NCBI GenBank assembly: GCA_002839765.1 | Contig: PGYR01000011.1 | Span: forward strand, 1-64,000 | Direction of reading: 5' to 3' | DNA: 64,000 bases | DNA from: Ignavibacteriae bacterium HGW-Ignavibacteriae-4 | GTDB lineage: Bacteria; Bacteroidota; Ignavibacteria; Kapaibacteriales; UBA2268 | Part shown: piece by piece, positions 27,230 through 35,708 of the stretch | Layout: each line of letters begins with the position of its first letter | Numbering within the stretch: position 1 is the stretch's first letter | Program-made: the position numbers and the translations under genes | The notes under the pieces: model-generated | Database searches by the model: none | The model's input: the letters and a program-made list of their open reading frames with translations, nothing else | What the model was told of the DNA's origin: nothing

Positions 27230-27553
27230 TGAAAAAAGGCGATATAGTACTGATACCTTTTCCATTTACAGACCTTACTGGTAATAAGCTAAGACCTGCT
27301 TTGGTATTAGCTATAAATCTAAAAGATATAACTGTTGCTTTTATAACTTCACAAATTGAATTGCTAAGTGATTTTTGATATGTTAATTAATCCTAATCAT
27401 AAGAATGGTATTAAGAAAGAATCTATAATTAAGATAACAAAGCTTGCCTCTATTAAAACTTCTCTCGCCGTTGGGAAATTAGGAGAAATGGAGACTAATA
27501 AACTTCTTGAATTAAATGATAAATTAAAAATGTATTTGGATTTATTAGATTAA
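27229..27553 (+). pseudogene. MazF/PemK-type ribonuclease toxin split by a +1 frameshift
   Basis: The first frame gives KKGDIVLIPFPFTDLTGNKL, then RPALVLAIN and ITSQIELLSDF, then meets TGA after 49 codons. The following frame (+1) continues the family exactly: DMLINPNHKNGIKKESIIKI, then KLASI, VGKLGEM and a C-terminal helix, ending at 27553. The joint is a run of five T at 27372-27376. Removing one T restores a 107-residue protein of normal size. The junction reads TTT TGA T, where a +1 slip of tRNA-Phe would also restore the frame. So it is a recent frameshift mutation, a sequencing error in the T run, or programmed frameshifting. Confidence 0.82.
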
Positions 27554-27573
27554 AGTAATCAAGGGATGGGACA

Positions 27574-28035
27574 ATGAGAATAGCATCAATAATATTAATA
27601 CTTCTTCCATTATTCCTCTTGGCTTGTACTTCCGCAAAGAAACCTGTACTCATATATGAATTAGTAAATTCAAAATACTACCCCTTTGCTTCTGATAGTA
27701 CTATACTAGCGAAAGACACATTAGAAATGAAAACTATGTGTGACAGTTTTTATAAGCCACCTTATATGGATACATATAACTTCCAGAAGGGAATTGAATT
27801 CCCCAAATATGCATTAGAAAATGAAATAACTGGTAGAGTAGTCGTAAGAACTTATGCCAACAAACTAGGCGATGTGATATATTGTAAGATTGAGTCATCT
27901 GATAATGACGTATTCAATGCAAGTGCTTTATATTCAACGATCAGACAGAAATTCATACCAGGTTTTCTAAAAAATGGTGAGTATGCTGGTAGTATTATTT
28001 TTATACCATTGAATTATAATATTAGAAATAAATAA
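27574..28035 (+). CDS. Lipoprotein with TonB C-terminal-like domain
   Basis: A 153-residue lipoprotein: hydrophobic signal IILILLPLFLLAC with the lipobox Cys at about residue 18. Residues about 70-150 resemble the TonB C-terminal fold: FPKYALENEITGRVVVRTYA, then GDVIYCKIESSDNDVFNASA and IRQKFIPG, matching the P..A.......V.V...I...G.V....V..S....D..A pattern. It lacks the N-terminal membrane anchor and proline linker of true TonB, so it is a stand-alone periplasmic domain. Six bases separate it from the next lipoprotein gene. Confidence 0.75.
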   Translation: MRIASIILILLPLFLLACTSAKKPVLIYELVNSKYYPFASDSTILAKDTLEMKTMCDSFYKPPYMDTYNFQKGIEFPKYALENEITGRVVVRTYANKLGDVIYCKIESSDNDVFNASALYSTIRQKFIPGFLKNGEYAGSIIFIPLNYNIRNK

Positions 28036-28041
28036 AAGACT

Positions 28042-28737
28042 ATGAAAAAAACAACAATTCTACTGACACTAATTATACTATTATCTGCATGTAGTGATAA
28101 CTGCATAAATGGAGATAATAATTACATAAAATTAGAAACGAATCTTAGTAAATTCGAGAACATAAGTAACCCATACCCAGGTAGTGTAAACCTGAAAAGT
28201 GGAGATTACAAAGTAATTTATTCAATAGAAAGCAACCTAAAAGACAGACTGAAAATTGAAAATAAAGGTAATACACTCAGGCTAACTAATGATGCTGATG
28301 ATTGCTTTTCAAGTAACGGTATTGATTTTGAAATTTTCTCTACAACCTATCGTGAATTAGAGAATAATGGTAGTGCTGATTGGACTTCAGACTCTTTGGT
28401 GTTTGACCCAATAATAACATCCAACGGTTCTGGTGACTTCCATCTCAAAGGTACCTCGAATAATCAAGAAGTAAAGAGTAATGGCTCAGGCGATATTGAT
28501 TTGACTATGATGCCAACTATTAACGCACAACTAAAATCGAACGGCTCTGGAGAAATTAAGATTACAGCTTCTAATAATGTAGATGTAGTTTCAAATGGGT
28601 CTGGTGATATAACGATTAATAATATCACAGGTGAGTTAACTGTTTTAATTAATGGAAGTGGCGATATATATTACACCGGTTCACCGAGTAAAATTACTGT
28701 ACGTGAGAATGGCTCAGGTAGACTAATTAAGAGATAG
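28042..28737 (+). CDS. DUF2807 (GIN-domain) lipoprotein
   Basis: A 231-residue lipoprotein (LIILLSAC lipobox). From about residue 100 it has the repeated NGSGD/NGSAD motif of the DUF2807 putative auto-transporter adhesin head: SNGSGDFHLKG, KSNGSGDIDL, KSNGSGEIKI, VSNGSGDITI, INGSGDIYYTG and ENGSGRLIKR, spaced about 20-25 residues apart, which gives a parallel beta-helix. Typical for Bacteroidota envelope proteins; the partner or ligand is unknown. Second gene of an operon with the TonB-like lipoprotein. Confidence 0.87.
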   Translation: MKKTTILLTLIILLSACSDNCINGDNNYIKLETNLSKFENISNPYPGSVNLKSGDYKVIYSIESNLKDRLKIENKGNTLRLTNDADDCFSSNGIDFEIFSTTYRELENNGSADWTSDSLVFDPIITSNGSGDFHLKGTSNNQEVKSNGSGDIDLTMMPTINAQLKSNGSGEIKITASNNVDVVSNGSGDITINNITGELTVLINGSGDIYYTGSPSKITVRENGSGRLIKR

Positions 28738-28788
28738 ATTCATAATCAAAATATATCTGTAAATAGAACTAGAAAATATAAGGAAAGG

Positions 28789-28813
28789 CACTATGAGAAT
28801 AGTGTTTTTTTTT
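28789..28813 (+). terminator. Hairpin with T9 tail after the DUF2807 gene
   Basis: The arms CACTAT and ATAGTG around GAGA are followed by nine T. This looks like a Rho-independent terminator about 50 bases past the stop. The stem has only two G:C pairs, and the same bases could encode the start of a 25-codon peptide. Confidence 0.55.
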
Positions 28814-28870
28814 GAACTGATATCAACATTCATTATATTTATTGTTATTAATAACCTCCGACGAACATAA
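28793..28870 (+). CDS. Possible 25-residue hydrophobic peptide coupled to PAP2
   Basis: ATG with an AGGAAAGG ribosome-site-like stretch 4-8 bases upstream opens a 25-codon frame. It encodes MRIVFFFELISTFIIFIVI and then a short basic end, a single predicted membrane helix. Its TAA stop overlaps the ATG of the phosphatase gene (TAATG). It could be a leader peptide or small membrane protein. The competing reading is that the T9 run belongs to a terminator, so confidence is low. Confidence 0.25.
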   Translation: MRIVFFFELISTFIIFIVINNLRRT

Positions 28871-29691
28871 TGAATACCTTCAAAAGCAGATTGTTACTTA
28901 TAATATTAGTCCCAATTATTTTCTTTTCAAATCCATTAGATTCAGTTTCTGAATCACCGTATAACTCCACTTGGACTAAAGAGACGCTTATTTTCGGAGC
29001 CGATATAGGGCTAATTGTCCTTAGTGAAGTTCTTTCCGAAGGTGCTGAGGTGATGACAGTGGAAGAGATTAATGCTCTTAATAGTTCTGATATCAATTCA
29101 TTCGATCGTAGTACAGCTTCCAATTGGTCACCAGATATCAGCAGAGCAAGTGATATTCTTGTCGTTACGACTATTATTAGTCCTATTTCTCTCCTACTCT
29201 CGGAAGATGTAAGAGATGATTTTGGAACTATGACAGTTATGTATTTGCAGACAATTCTATCAACTACATTCCTAACTAGCTCAATAAAATCAGTATCTAG
29301 AGTACGACCACTTGCTTATAATCCCGACACTCCATTGGAAGACAAATTAGCTCTAAAGCAAGATTTGAGAGGATCTTTTCCTTCGGGACATACGGCATTG
29401 GCATTCTCGAGTGCTGTCTTCTTCTCGACCGTTTATTCTGATTATTTTCCTGATTCAGATTGGACACCCTATATTTGGGGTGGTACATTAGTAGCAGCCA
29501 GTGCCGTTGGTTTGTTCCGTCAGCAATCGGGTTATCACTTTCCGACCGATGTTATTGCAGGTGCAGCACTCGGTAGTTTGATAGGTTACGCTATCCCTTA
29601 TCTCCATAGAAAGAGCGAAAAGAAAGATTTATCTATTACACCTTTGGTTTCTCCCTATTATACAGGCATGGGAATTAGGTATGAGTTTTAG
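28870..29691 (+). CDS. PAP2-family phosphatase, exported
   Basis: A 273-residue phosphatidic-acid-phosphatase-type protein. Signal-anchor or signal peptide SRLLLIILVPIIFFSNPLD at the N-terminus. All three catalytic motifs are present: KxxxxRP in KSVSRVRPLAY near residue 141, PSGH in GSFPSGHTALAF near 168, and RxxxxxHxxxD in RQQSGYHFPTDVIAG near 218. The C-terminus has beta-rich sequence (ITPLVSPYYTGMGIRYEF), as in periplasmic PAP2 proteins of Bacteroidota. It probably dephosphorylates undecaprenyl-pyrophosphate or lipids at the periplasmic side; the substrate is not determinable here. Confidence 0.88.
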   Translation: MNTFKSRLLLIILVPIIFFSNPLDSVSESPYNSTWTKETLIFGADIGLIVLSEVLSEGAEVMTVEEINALNSSDINSFDRSTASNWSPDISRASDILVVTTIISPISLLLSEDVRDDFGTMTVMYLQTILSTTFLTSSIKSVSRVRPLAYNPDTPLEDKLALKQDLRGSFPSGHTALAFSSAVFFSTVYSDYFPDSDWTPYIWGGTLVAASAVGLFRQQSGYHFPTDVIAGAALGSLIGYAIPYLHRKSEKKDLSITPLVSPYYTGMGIRYEF

Positions 29692-29721
29692 GGATTCATC
29701 AATATTGAAAAATAATTTGCA

Positions 29722-29774
29722 CAATAGTTACTATTAATTATCGAAACAACTATTGGTTAATAAATTTTTTTACC
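29722..29774 (+). terminator. Possible terminator after the PAP2 gene
   Basis: CAATAGTT and AACTATTG can pair across an 18-base loop, followed shortly by TTTTTTT. The loop is long and the stem AT-rich, so this is tentative. The rest of the 240-base gap up to the next gene is AT-rich sequence in which I see nothing clear. Confidence 0.3.
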
Positions 29775-29935
29775 TCCATTTGCTCATATTAATTGTTGAT
29801 AAATTCGTAAATAAATCATTTCAGATTTATTTCATATCGCATAATTTGTATTAATTATTCTAAATAAATTAAAAACATATTAATTCTCATTAGAGTGAGG
29901 ATTCATTACAATTATCAACATAAACCGACTTACCT

Positions 29936-30850
29936 ATGCAAATCAAAAGCAAATCTTACTTCAAAGACCAACCTGCAGACATTAACTATTTTGAAGATTG
30001 GGTTACTAAACTCGAGAAAAATAACGGCAGGAAATATGAGCGTTACGAAATCCAAACGTCACTTGGTAAAACTCACGTTTGGGGGCTAAATACTAAAGAA
30101 GATAACCTAGAAACTTTAGTCATATTTCCTGGTGCACGCACTACAGCACTCATTTGGGATTTTGACAAAGGATTAGAAAATTTCAATCATAAGATGCGAA
30201 TATTTATGGTTGAAACTAATGGCCTTCCTAATTTAAGTGATGGAGAAACACCTGATATAAAATCATTAGACTATGGACATTGGGCAAATGAAGTTTTTGA
30301 GAAATTGGAAATTGATAAAGCATTTATTGCTGGAGCCTCATTTGGAGGACTAATATGTATGAAATTTGGTATAGTGAATCCAGAAAAAATTAAGGCCGCA
30401 TTCTTGTTAAACCCTGGGTGTTTGCAGCCGTTTTCCATGACTCTTAGTAATCTATATTTCAACTTATTGCCAATAATTAGTCCTACTGAAAATAATGTAT
30501 CGAAATTTTTAGACAAAGCCGTTTTTTCAAAATCTAATCATTCATTGTCAGAGTTTTCCGAAAAAATGCTTGTAGATTATGAAGTATTTGCCATCAGCCG
30601 ATATAAGGACAATACACAAAAGCCATATTATATGAACGAGCAACTCTCTGAAGTCAAAGTTGATACATATCTACTTGAAGGAGACAAAGACTTACTTTTT
30701 CCCTTTCAAAAATCAATTAACAATGCAAAATTACATTTGAAGAATTTGAAAGCCGTGGAGGTATTTGAGAATGTAGGACACGGTATAGAAACATACGATA
30801 AGGCATTGAACTATATTGGCGATAAAATCAAAGAAATAGCAAAGAGTTGA
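29936..30850 (+). CDS. Alpha/beta hydrolase
   Basis: A 304-residue cytoplasmic alpha/beta-hydrolase-fold protein: LVIFPGARTTALIWDF (oxyanion region), the nucleophile elbow GASFGGLICMKFG with Ser near residue 134, an acid in YLLEGDKDLLFPFQK and the catalytic His in VFENVGHGIETYDKAL. No signal peptide. Substrate is unknown; overall style is that of MhpC/BioH-like esterases. It is a single gene. Directly after its stop comes the fragment of another gene, so its 3' flank has been rearranged. Confidence 0.85.
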   Translation: MQIKSKSYFKDQPADINYFEDWVTKLEKNNGRKYERYEIQTSLGKTHVWGLNTKEDNLETLVIFPGARTTALIWDFDKGLENFNHKMRIFMVETNGLPNLSDGETPDIKSLDYGHWANEVFEKLEIDKAFIAGASFGGLICMKFGIVNPEKIKAAFLLNPGCLQPFSMTLSNLYFNLLPIISPTENNVSKFLDKAVFSKSNHSLSEFSEKMLVDYEVFAISRYKDNTQKPYYMNEQLSEVKVDTYLLEGDKDLLFPFQKSINNAKLHLKNLKAVEVFENVGHGIETYDKALNYIGDKIKEIAKS

Positions 30851-30851
30851 A

Positions 30852-30941
30852 AACGAAGCGACAAACTTAACTCTTAAAACTCTTTATGACATAGTTGAGA
30901 AAGGGCTGGGTGGTAAAGTCAAGATATCAATAGAATTGTAG
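30852..30941 (+). pseudogene. Remnant: C-terminal end of an antitoxin-like gene
   Basis: Directly after the hydrolase stop, an in-frame stretch without a start codon encodes NLTLKTLYDIVEKGLGGKVK and a few more residues before a stop. The LKTLY.IV..GLGGK..ISIEL pattern is the typical C-terminus of small HTH-type (HigA-like/XRE) antitoxins. No DNA-binding part, start or toxin partner is present, so I read it as the tail left by a deletion. The family call rests on this short motif. Confidence 0.5.
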
Positions 30942-30974
30942 AAAAAAAACCTCTTTGCTATTAGCAAAGAGGTT
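30942..30974 (-). terminator. Terminator of the DUF3160 gene
   Basis: Perfect 12-base arms (AACCTCTTTGCT and AGCAAAGAGGTT) around three bases. On the minus strand they are followed by eight T. It lies 28 bases beyond the stop of the minus-strand DUF3160 gene. Read on the plus strand there is no T tract. Confidence 0.88.
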
Positions 30975-31002
30975 TGATATTAATTCTATAAGTAATGTCT
31001 TT

Positions 31003-33609
31003 CTATTTAACAACAGTTACTTTTCCGCTATACTTTGATTTATCAAAATCTAAGCTATAGATATAAGCACCTGATTTGATTGTCTCATCGAGTACTATTT
31101 TCTTTATGTTATTTCCTGTTGCTACGAATTGGATTACCTCACTTTGGACTACAACTCCATCCATATTAATCAGATTGAAATTACCAATTAATTCACCTGG
31201 GTTCACACTGCAAGATAGGTTTATATGATTCGATGCGGGATTAGGGTAGATATTTATTTTATCATTCTCATAGCTATAATCTTCAGGATTTACGCTTGTT
31301 ACTAATAGTTCGGGTGCCCCATTGAATGCTTTCCCATCCAAATCAGCAAGGTAATGCTTAGTGAAACTATTTTGTCCGAATTTCAAATTCTTCATATCAA
31401 TCTGCGGTTCTACACCGAAAAATTCGTCTTGCCATTGTGAATCCGTATATCTTTCGAAATCTCTAGTAGTGAATTCATAAAAACTAGACACTGGCCCTGC
31501 GTAAGCAGTCTTTTCTCCATCTTTGTTGTTAGTTACTATAACAGCCATATTAATTGGCCCCGTGGCTATGTGCTTAACCCAACCAACTGGATTACCTTCT
31601 TCATCAGTAGGAGAAGTATGTATATCAGCAACTAGGAAATCCATAAATTCTGATTGACGATCTTTTCTTTCCAAATCTGAAATATCAATTTTTATATCAT
31701 AGAATAATTTGGGATACCAACCATCTAAAAGAGTCATCTCTACACATCCAGTATCGAATCCCTTTGTACAGAAGTATTCATTCAAATATTCTTGATCTTC
31801 ATTTGTCAAAGAATTATTCAAACAATTTCTTGATATAGTTTCTAATCTCTCAAAAATACTAATAGCTTCGTCTAAGAAATAAGTAAGACCTCGAATTCGT
31901 TTTTCATCATCTTTAATGTTCTTTAAGTTAATAAATATATTTTTGATGCTTGCGTACATCTCAGGAACTGGTTCTATAAATGCATCAGGTGTACTACATC
32001 CTGGAGCTGATGCAGTATAAGGTTGCTTGGCATATAGTAAAAAATCATGTCTCAACTCAGCCCAAGAAGCAAGCTGTGTATTCATCGATTTTTGCCACCA
32101 AGCGGCAGTTCTCATAAATTCTGGTAGTTGATCTCTTTCTTCTCTTGTGTTTTTAGGATTTAGTCCTCTTATGGAACTTAACCAAGAAGTATATACATTT
32201 TTTGACCAAAAATCATCGTCATAAGAATTAATCAAATATCTTAATGCAGCTAAGTTCGAAGAATAAGGATAGTGTATTAGTTCTTTTTCAAGTGCTTGAA
32301 TAGAGGCGTTGTTTCCTAAACCAAATAATACATCTAAACTATTTGGTAGCATTCTCATAATCTTATCATTATTATATATAACTCTATCAAAAGTAACTTT
32401 AGAAGTAATAAACCCATCTAGTATTGGCCTTTGCCCCATTAGCATAAATGCAGCGGCTGGTTCTATTTCTTCTTTTATCATTGGGTCAGATGTTAATATC
32501 TGTGACAAATAGGTCTGTTGAGCAGAGTTTAATTCAAGTGCTTTGGCTTGTAATTCTTTTATAAGACCGTTATCAAGCAAGTCATCAGCGCTATTTACTT
32601 TTCCTTCTATAACTTCTTCTAGCTCGAAATTAGTTATATTATCTTGTCTGCCGATAAATGCAGCTATTGTCTCATCTATGTATTGGAGAGCACCAGTTAC
32701 ATCAGTTTTCTTCGCCAAATAAGTTAAGAAGTATGCCAATCGGTTTTGTCTCATTATCTCTGATTTTCGAACTATGTATGTTGAGTCGGTTTCATTATCA
32801 TTCGGGGCAGTTATATATATCTCTGTTCTTCCAAGCCATATTAATGTTTTGAAATATCGTTTTAATTTAGATCCTTCTGAATAATGTCCTCTTGGTTTGA
32901 ATTGACTCCAATCATATCTTCGAAAAGATACATCGCCAAATAGTTGTACTTTATCCATTCCAGTAGCAGATTCAATTTTTGCGTTAATCTCATTATATTT
33001 CTCGCTAATACTTTCAGGAAGTTCGAATTTACCATATTCTGAAAGTGTATTGTATGCAATTATTAAGTATAGATTTGCATCATCTATAAGTTCGCTGTAT
33101 TTCTTATGTTTTATTGGGTCTGAAGAGTATTTATCTCGGTCGTAATTCTTAAGTTCAGTTATTAAAGTGTACAGTACAGTATAAAGTTCTGAATATAATA
33201 TTTCCTTTTCTACATCTATCAAAATATTGTCAACTGACTTATGTACCGAATGTAGCATCATATCAGCAGATAAGTATATTGGTATATCTTTCTTGAAAAG
33301 TTCGTAAAGTCCTTCTATAAAGCTTGGATAGCTATATCTCTCTGAGACCATGAACGAATGCGAGTTCAATAGTGATATCTCATCGGATGTCAAACCAAAG
33401 AATTGGTTGATAGAATCGGAATACTTAGCATCATAAAAATTAGTCTTAGCGTAAGCATTGAACTTGCTAGCAGGATACTCATCCAATAAGTCAGGGTATG
33501 ACATATTCTGATGCGAATTAAGGTATTCCTTATAGTTATCAATATTAAATTCTGTCTGTGCGAATAAACTAATTTGTGCAATTAGTAAAAGTGTAAGTAA
33601 AGTTTTCAT
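31003..33609 (-). CDS. Secreted DUF3160 protein with T9SS sorting domain
   Basis: An 868-residue exported protein. Signal peptide ending SLFA with Gln next (QTEFNIDNY). Residues about 40-700 match DUF3160, a large mostly helical domain: SFIEGLYELFKKDIPIYLSA, DMMLHSVHKSVDNIL, MLMGQRPILDGFITSKV, ASWAELRHDFLLYAKQPYT. The C-terminal 80 residues are a T9SS sorting domain (INIYPNPASNHINL, ending SGKVTVVK). The start follows a GGGAGC ribosome site; the frame is open 16 codons further. Biochemical function of DUF3160 is not known. Confidence 0.88.
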   Translation of the reverse strand: MKTLLTLLLIAQISLFAQTEFNIDNYKEYLNSHQNMSYPDLLDEYPASKFNAYAKTNFYDAKYSDSINQFFGLTSDEISLLNSHSFMVSERYSYPSFIEGLYELFKKDIPIYLSADMMLHSVHKSVDNILIDVEKEILYSELYTVLYTLITELKNYDRDKYSSDPIKHKKYSELIDDANLYLIIAYNTLSEYGKFELPESISEKYNEINAKIESATGMDKVQLFGDVSFRRYDWSQFKPRGHYSEGSKLKRYFKTLIWLGRTEIYITAPNDNETDSTYIVRKSEIMRQNRLAYFLTYLAKKTDVTGALQYIDETIAAFIGRQDNITNFELEEVIEGKVNSADDLLDNGLIKELQAKALELNSAQQTYLSQILTSDPMIKEEIEPAAAFMLMGQRPILDGFITSKVTFDRVIYNNDKIMRMLPNSLDVLFGLGNNASIQALEKELIHYPYSSNLAALRYLINSYDDDFWSKNVYTSWLSSIRGLNPKNTREERDQLPEFMRTAAWWQKSMNTQLASWAELRHDFLLYAKQPYTASAPGCSTPDAFIEPVPEMYASIKNIFINLKNIKDDEKRIRGLTYFLDEAISIFERLETISRNCLNNSLTNEDQEYLNEYFCTKGFDTGCVEMTLLDGWYPKLFYDIKIDISDLERKDRQSEFMDFLVADIHTSPTDEEGNPVGWVKHIATGPINMAVIVTNNKDGEKTAYAGPVSSFYEFTTRDFERYTDSQWQDEFFGVEPQIDMKNLKFGQNSFTKHYLADLDGKAFNGAPELLVTSVNPEDYSYENDKINIYPNPASNHINLSCSVNPGELIGNFNLINMDGVVVQSEVIQFVATGNNIKKIVLDETIKSGAYIYSLDFDKSKYSGKVTVVK

Positions 33610-33812
33610 AATATGCTCCCTAATATTTGTAGTACTTCTGTTATTATAACATTCCAACCCAAGTAGAAATTACAAATTATTTTTAATATATCCAACTTAC
33701 TTTATTGTAATCAGGTAGTTCCCTAAGTCCAGTTCATAAATATTAATGAATAGAACAACTCATATTTTATATAAACCGAAGGAATATAACTCTATCCTCA
33801 TTACATAATCAT

Positions 33813-33820
33813 TATATTTG
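33813..33820 (+). promoter_or_regulatory. Candidate -7 element before the unknown gene at 33.9 kb
   Basis: TATATTTG fits TAnnTTTG, 32 bases ahead of the start codon. No matching TTTG is seen at the -33 position. Confidence 0.35.
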
Positions 33821-33852
33821 TACTCAAACTTTAAATACAAAATCGAAATATT

Positions 33853-34674
33853 ATGATAGAAATAAGAAACGCGATTCGCAAGGCAAGTGGAATAGTCGAA
33901 GGTAAACCGCAGCTATTCATTTCAGAAGAAAACTTCACTTACAAAGGATTACCAATACTCAAAGACTCACTCGTGCTATTCGATGGCGAGGGCAAAGTTG
34001 ATATCAATATGATCTATTTCGGGATATTGCAAGATAGTAATGTGCCGGTCATATTAGATAAAATATTAGAGCCGAAAAACAGCTTACTGAAAACTCTTGG
34101 TAAAGTAAGCGATTGCCCACAAGAGATGGACGAAATAGACATGCTAGATACTGGTATATGGCACAATGACCACTTTGATGAGTGGAATAACTCGTTCGCG
34201 GAATTTTTGCCTCGTATCCAATCAGGAGTGAATCTGGAATACAAAGGCACGGTTTTTAGCTCACTAATGTACTCGTTCAATTCAGAAGCTGGGGTCTTGA
34301 CCAACTTCATAAACGTAGAGCCACTGACAGTAGATGTGAATGGAAACAAGCTGGAGTTGCCACCAATGTTGGAGATTGTACTCCCCAATGTACCAAAAGA
34401 GGGCGAGACTCATTACCCATCGGCAATACAGCCCATTAAAGAAATGGAATACTTCGGTTACAAGCTTCGTGACAAATTGGGAATAGACAAAGAAGGTGCA
34501 GTATTCGGCGAAAGTGCCGAGGAGTTCGAAGCTAAGGTTTACGAGCATCCCAAATTCGAGACTATCACGATGACCGTTGGTGCAAATATAGTGATACTAC
34601 CAGACGGCACTGCTGGCATCCGCCTAAAAGACCAGAAGCACAAGGTACATCATTTCAAGATAGAGCGAGTGTAG
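33853..34674 (+). CDS. Uncharacterised cytoplasmic protein
   Basis: A 273-residue soluble protein with no signal peptide, membrane segment or motif that I recognise. It begins MIEIRNAIRKASGIVEGKPQ and includes ILDKILEPKNSLLKTLGKVS, HNDHFDEWNNSFAEFLPRI and IVILPDGTAGIRLKDQ near the C-terminus. Composition is mixed alpha/beta. Its third codon positions are richer in G/C than in the neighbouring lipoprotein genes, as also seen in guaA, which may mean strong expression or a different history. It has its own likely promoter and stands alone. Confidence 0.75.
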   Translation: MIEIRNAIRKASGIVEGKPQLFISEENFTYKGLPILKDSLVLFDGEGKVDINMIYFGILQDSNVPVILDKILEPKNSLLKTLGKVSDCPQEMDEIDMLDTGIWHNDHFDEWNNSFAEFLPRIQSGVNLEYKGTVFSSLMYSFNSEAGVLTNFINVEPLTVDVNGNKLELPPMLEIVLPNVPKEGETHYPSAIQPIKEMEYFGYKLRDKLGIDKEGAVFGESAEEFEAKVYEHPKFETITMTVGANIVILPDGTAGIRLKDQKHKVHHFKIERV

Positions 34675-34709
34675 GTATATAACTGGGTTCTTATTATAAA
34701 AGGAATTTT

Positions 34710-35666
34710 ATGAGATATTTATTTACATTAATAGTAGTTTTAGTATTCAATTCATGCTCTACATTTAGAAGTATGAACAATGGTGATTTAGTATTTAAAC
34801 CAACATTAAATCTTGGGCATACTTATGTGTATTATCTTAAAAACATAAGGAAAGATATTAAAGACAATCTAATTCAAAGTATTGATTCTAGTACTAATTA
34901 CAGTTATTTTATTGTTGACGAAAAATATGATGATAAGTTTAAACTCGTATTTAAAAAAGCTCAGATGTCAGGCACTAGCTCTCGAAGTGAAGATGCAATA
35001 GATTTAGCCTCTGAGTTTGATTTAGATTACATATCATACGAAACTGATTTAAACGGTAAGTTTGAAGGGGTACTTGGATGGGATACTCTATCTGTGATTA
35101 TCCGAAAAAAGGCAAGTGATATAATTGATTCGGGGACTTTAGATGAGAAGACATTGAAAAATACAATGTTAAGAGTAATTACAAAAAAAATATTGGATTA
35201 TGTCACCTCATCTAGTGGCTTTGTAGATTACTACTTAACTGATGCTAAAAATCTACATTTAGGAATGGGACTAAAGAACAAGGAACTTGGTAAAGAATTT
35301 TCTGAAGATCTTTTTATTTCTCAGTTTGGACTTGTAATACCTACCATTTCTTTAATTGAACGAACTGAAGCATACCAAAAAGGAAAAATTGAATTAATCA
35401 AAACTACAAGAATTGATAATAGTGATTTGAAGAAATGGATATCTCAACTGTATAGACTTTTTATAAAAGACATAATCGAACTTGAAGAACTATTGAAAAG
35501 TATAGAATTCACCATTAGCAAAGAAACTAGAATAATTTATTCAGAATCTTCTGGAATACCTCTATTGATTGAAACTAATTACGAAATTGTCTCGAAGTTC
35601 CCACTTAGTGAAGATAAAATCACTGAGAATAGAAGATTAGAGTTTAAAGAACTTCTGATAGACTAA
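34710..35666 (+). CDS. Lipoprotein, unknown
   Basis: A 318-residue predicted lipoprotein (LIVVLVFNSC lipobox, Cys at about 16). The body is Lys/Asp/Ile-rich with regularly placed charged segments (YLKNIRKDIKDNLIQSIDS, FIKDIIELEELLKSIEF). No family recognised. It lies 36 bases after the unknown gene and 43 bases before another lipoprotein gene; both lipoproteins may sit together at the outer membrane. Confidence 0.75.
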   Translation: MRYLFTLIVVLVFNSCSTFRSMNNGDLVFKPTLNLGHTYVYYLKNIRKDIKDNLIQSIDSSTNYSYFIVDEKYDDKFKLVFKKAQMSGTSSRSEDAIDLASEFDLDYISYETDLNGKFEGVLGWDTLSVIIRKKASDIIDSGTLDEKTLKNTMLRVITKKILDYVTSSSGFVDYYLTDAKNLHLGMGLKNKELGKEFSEDLFISQFGLVIPTISLIERTEAYQKGKIELIKTTRIDNSDLKKWISQLYRLFIKDIIELEELLKSIEFTISKETRIIYSESSGIPLLIETNYEIVSKFPLSEDKITENRRLEFKELLID

Positions 35667-35708
35667 AAAACATAGAGTACTTCAACTTCTTTAATATTGG
35701 ATTAGTAT

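Noticed and set aside
28400-28720. Repeated NGSGD coding units as a DNA tandem repeat or CRISPR
   Set aside because: Spacing is irregular and codons differ between units; it is the protein repeat of a DUF2807 domain.
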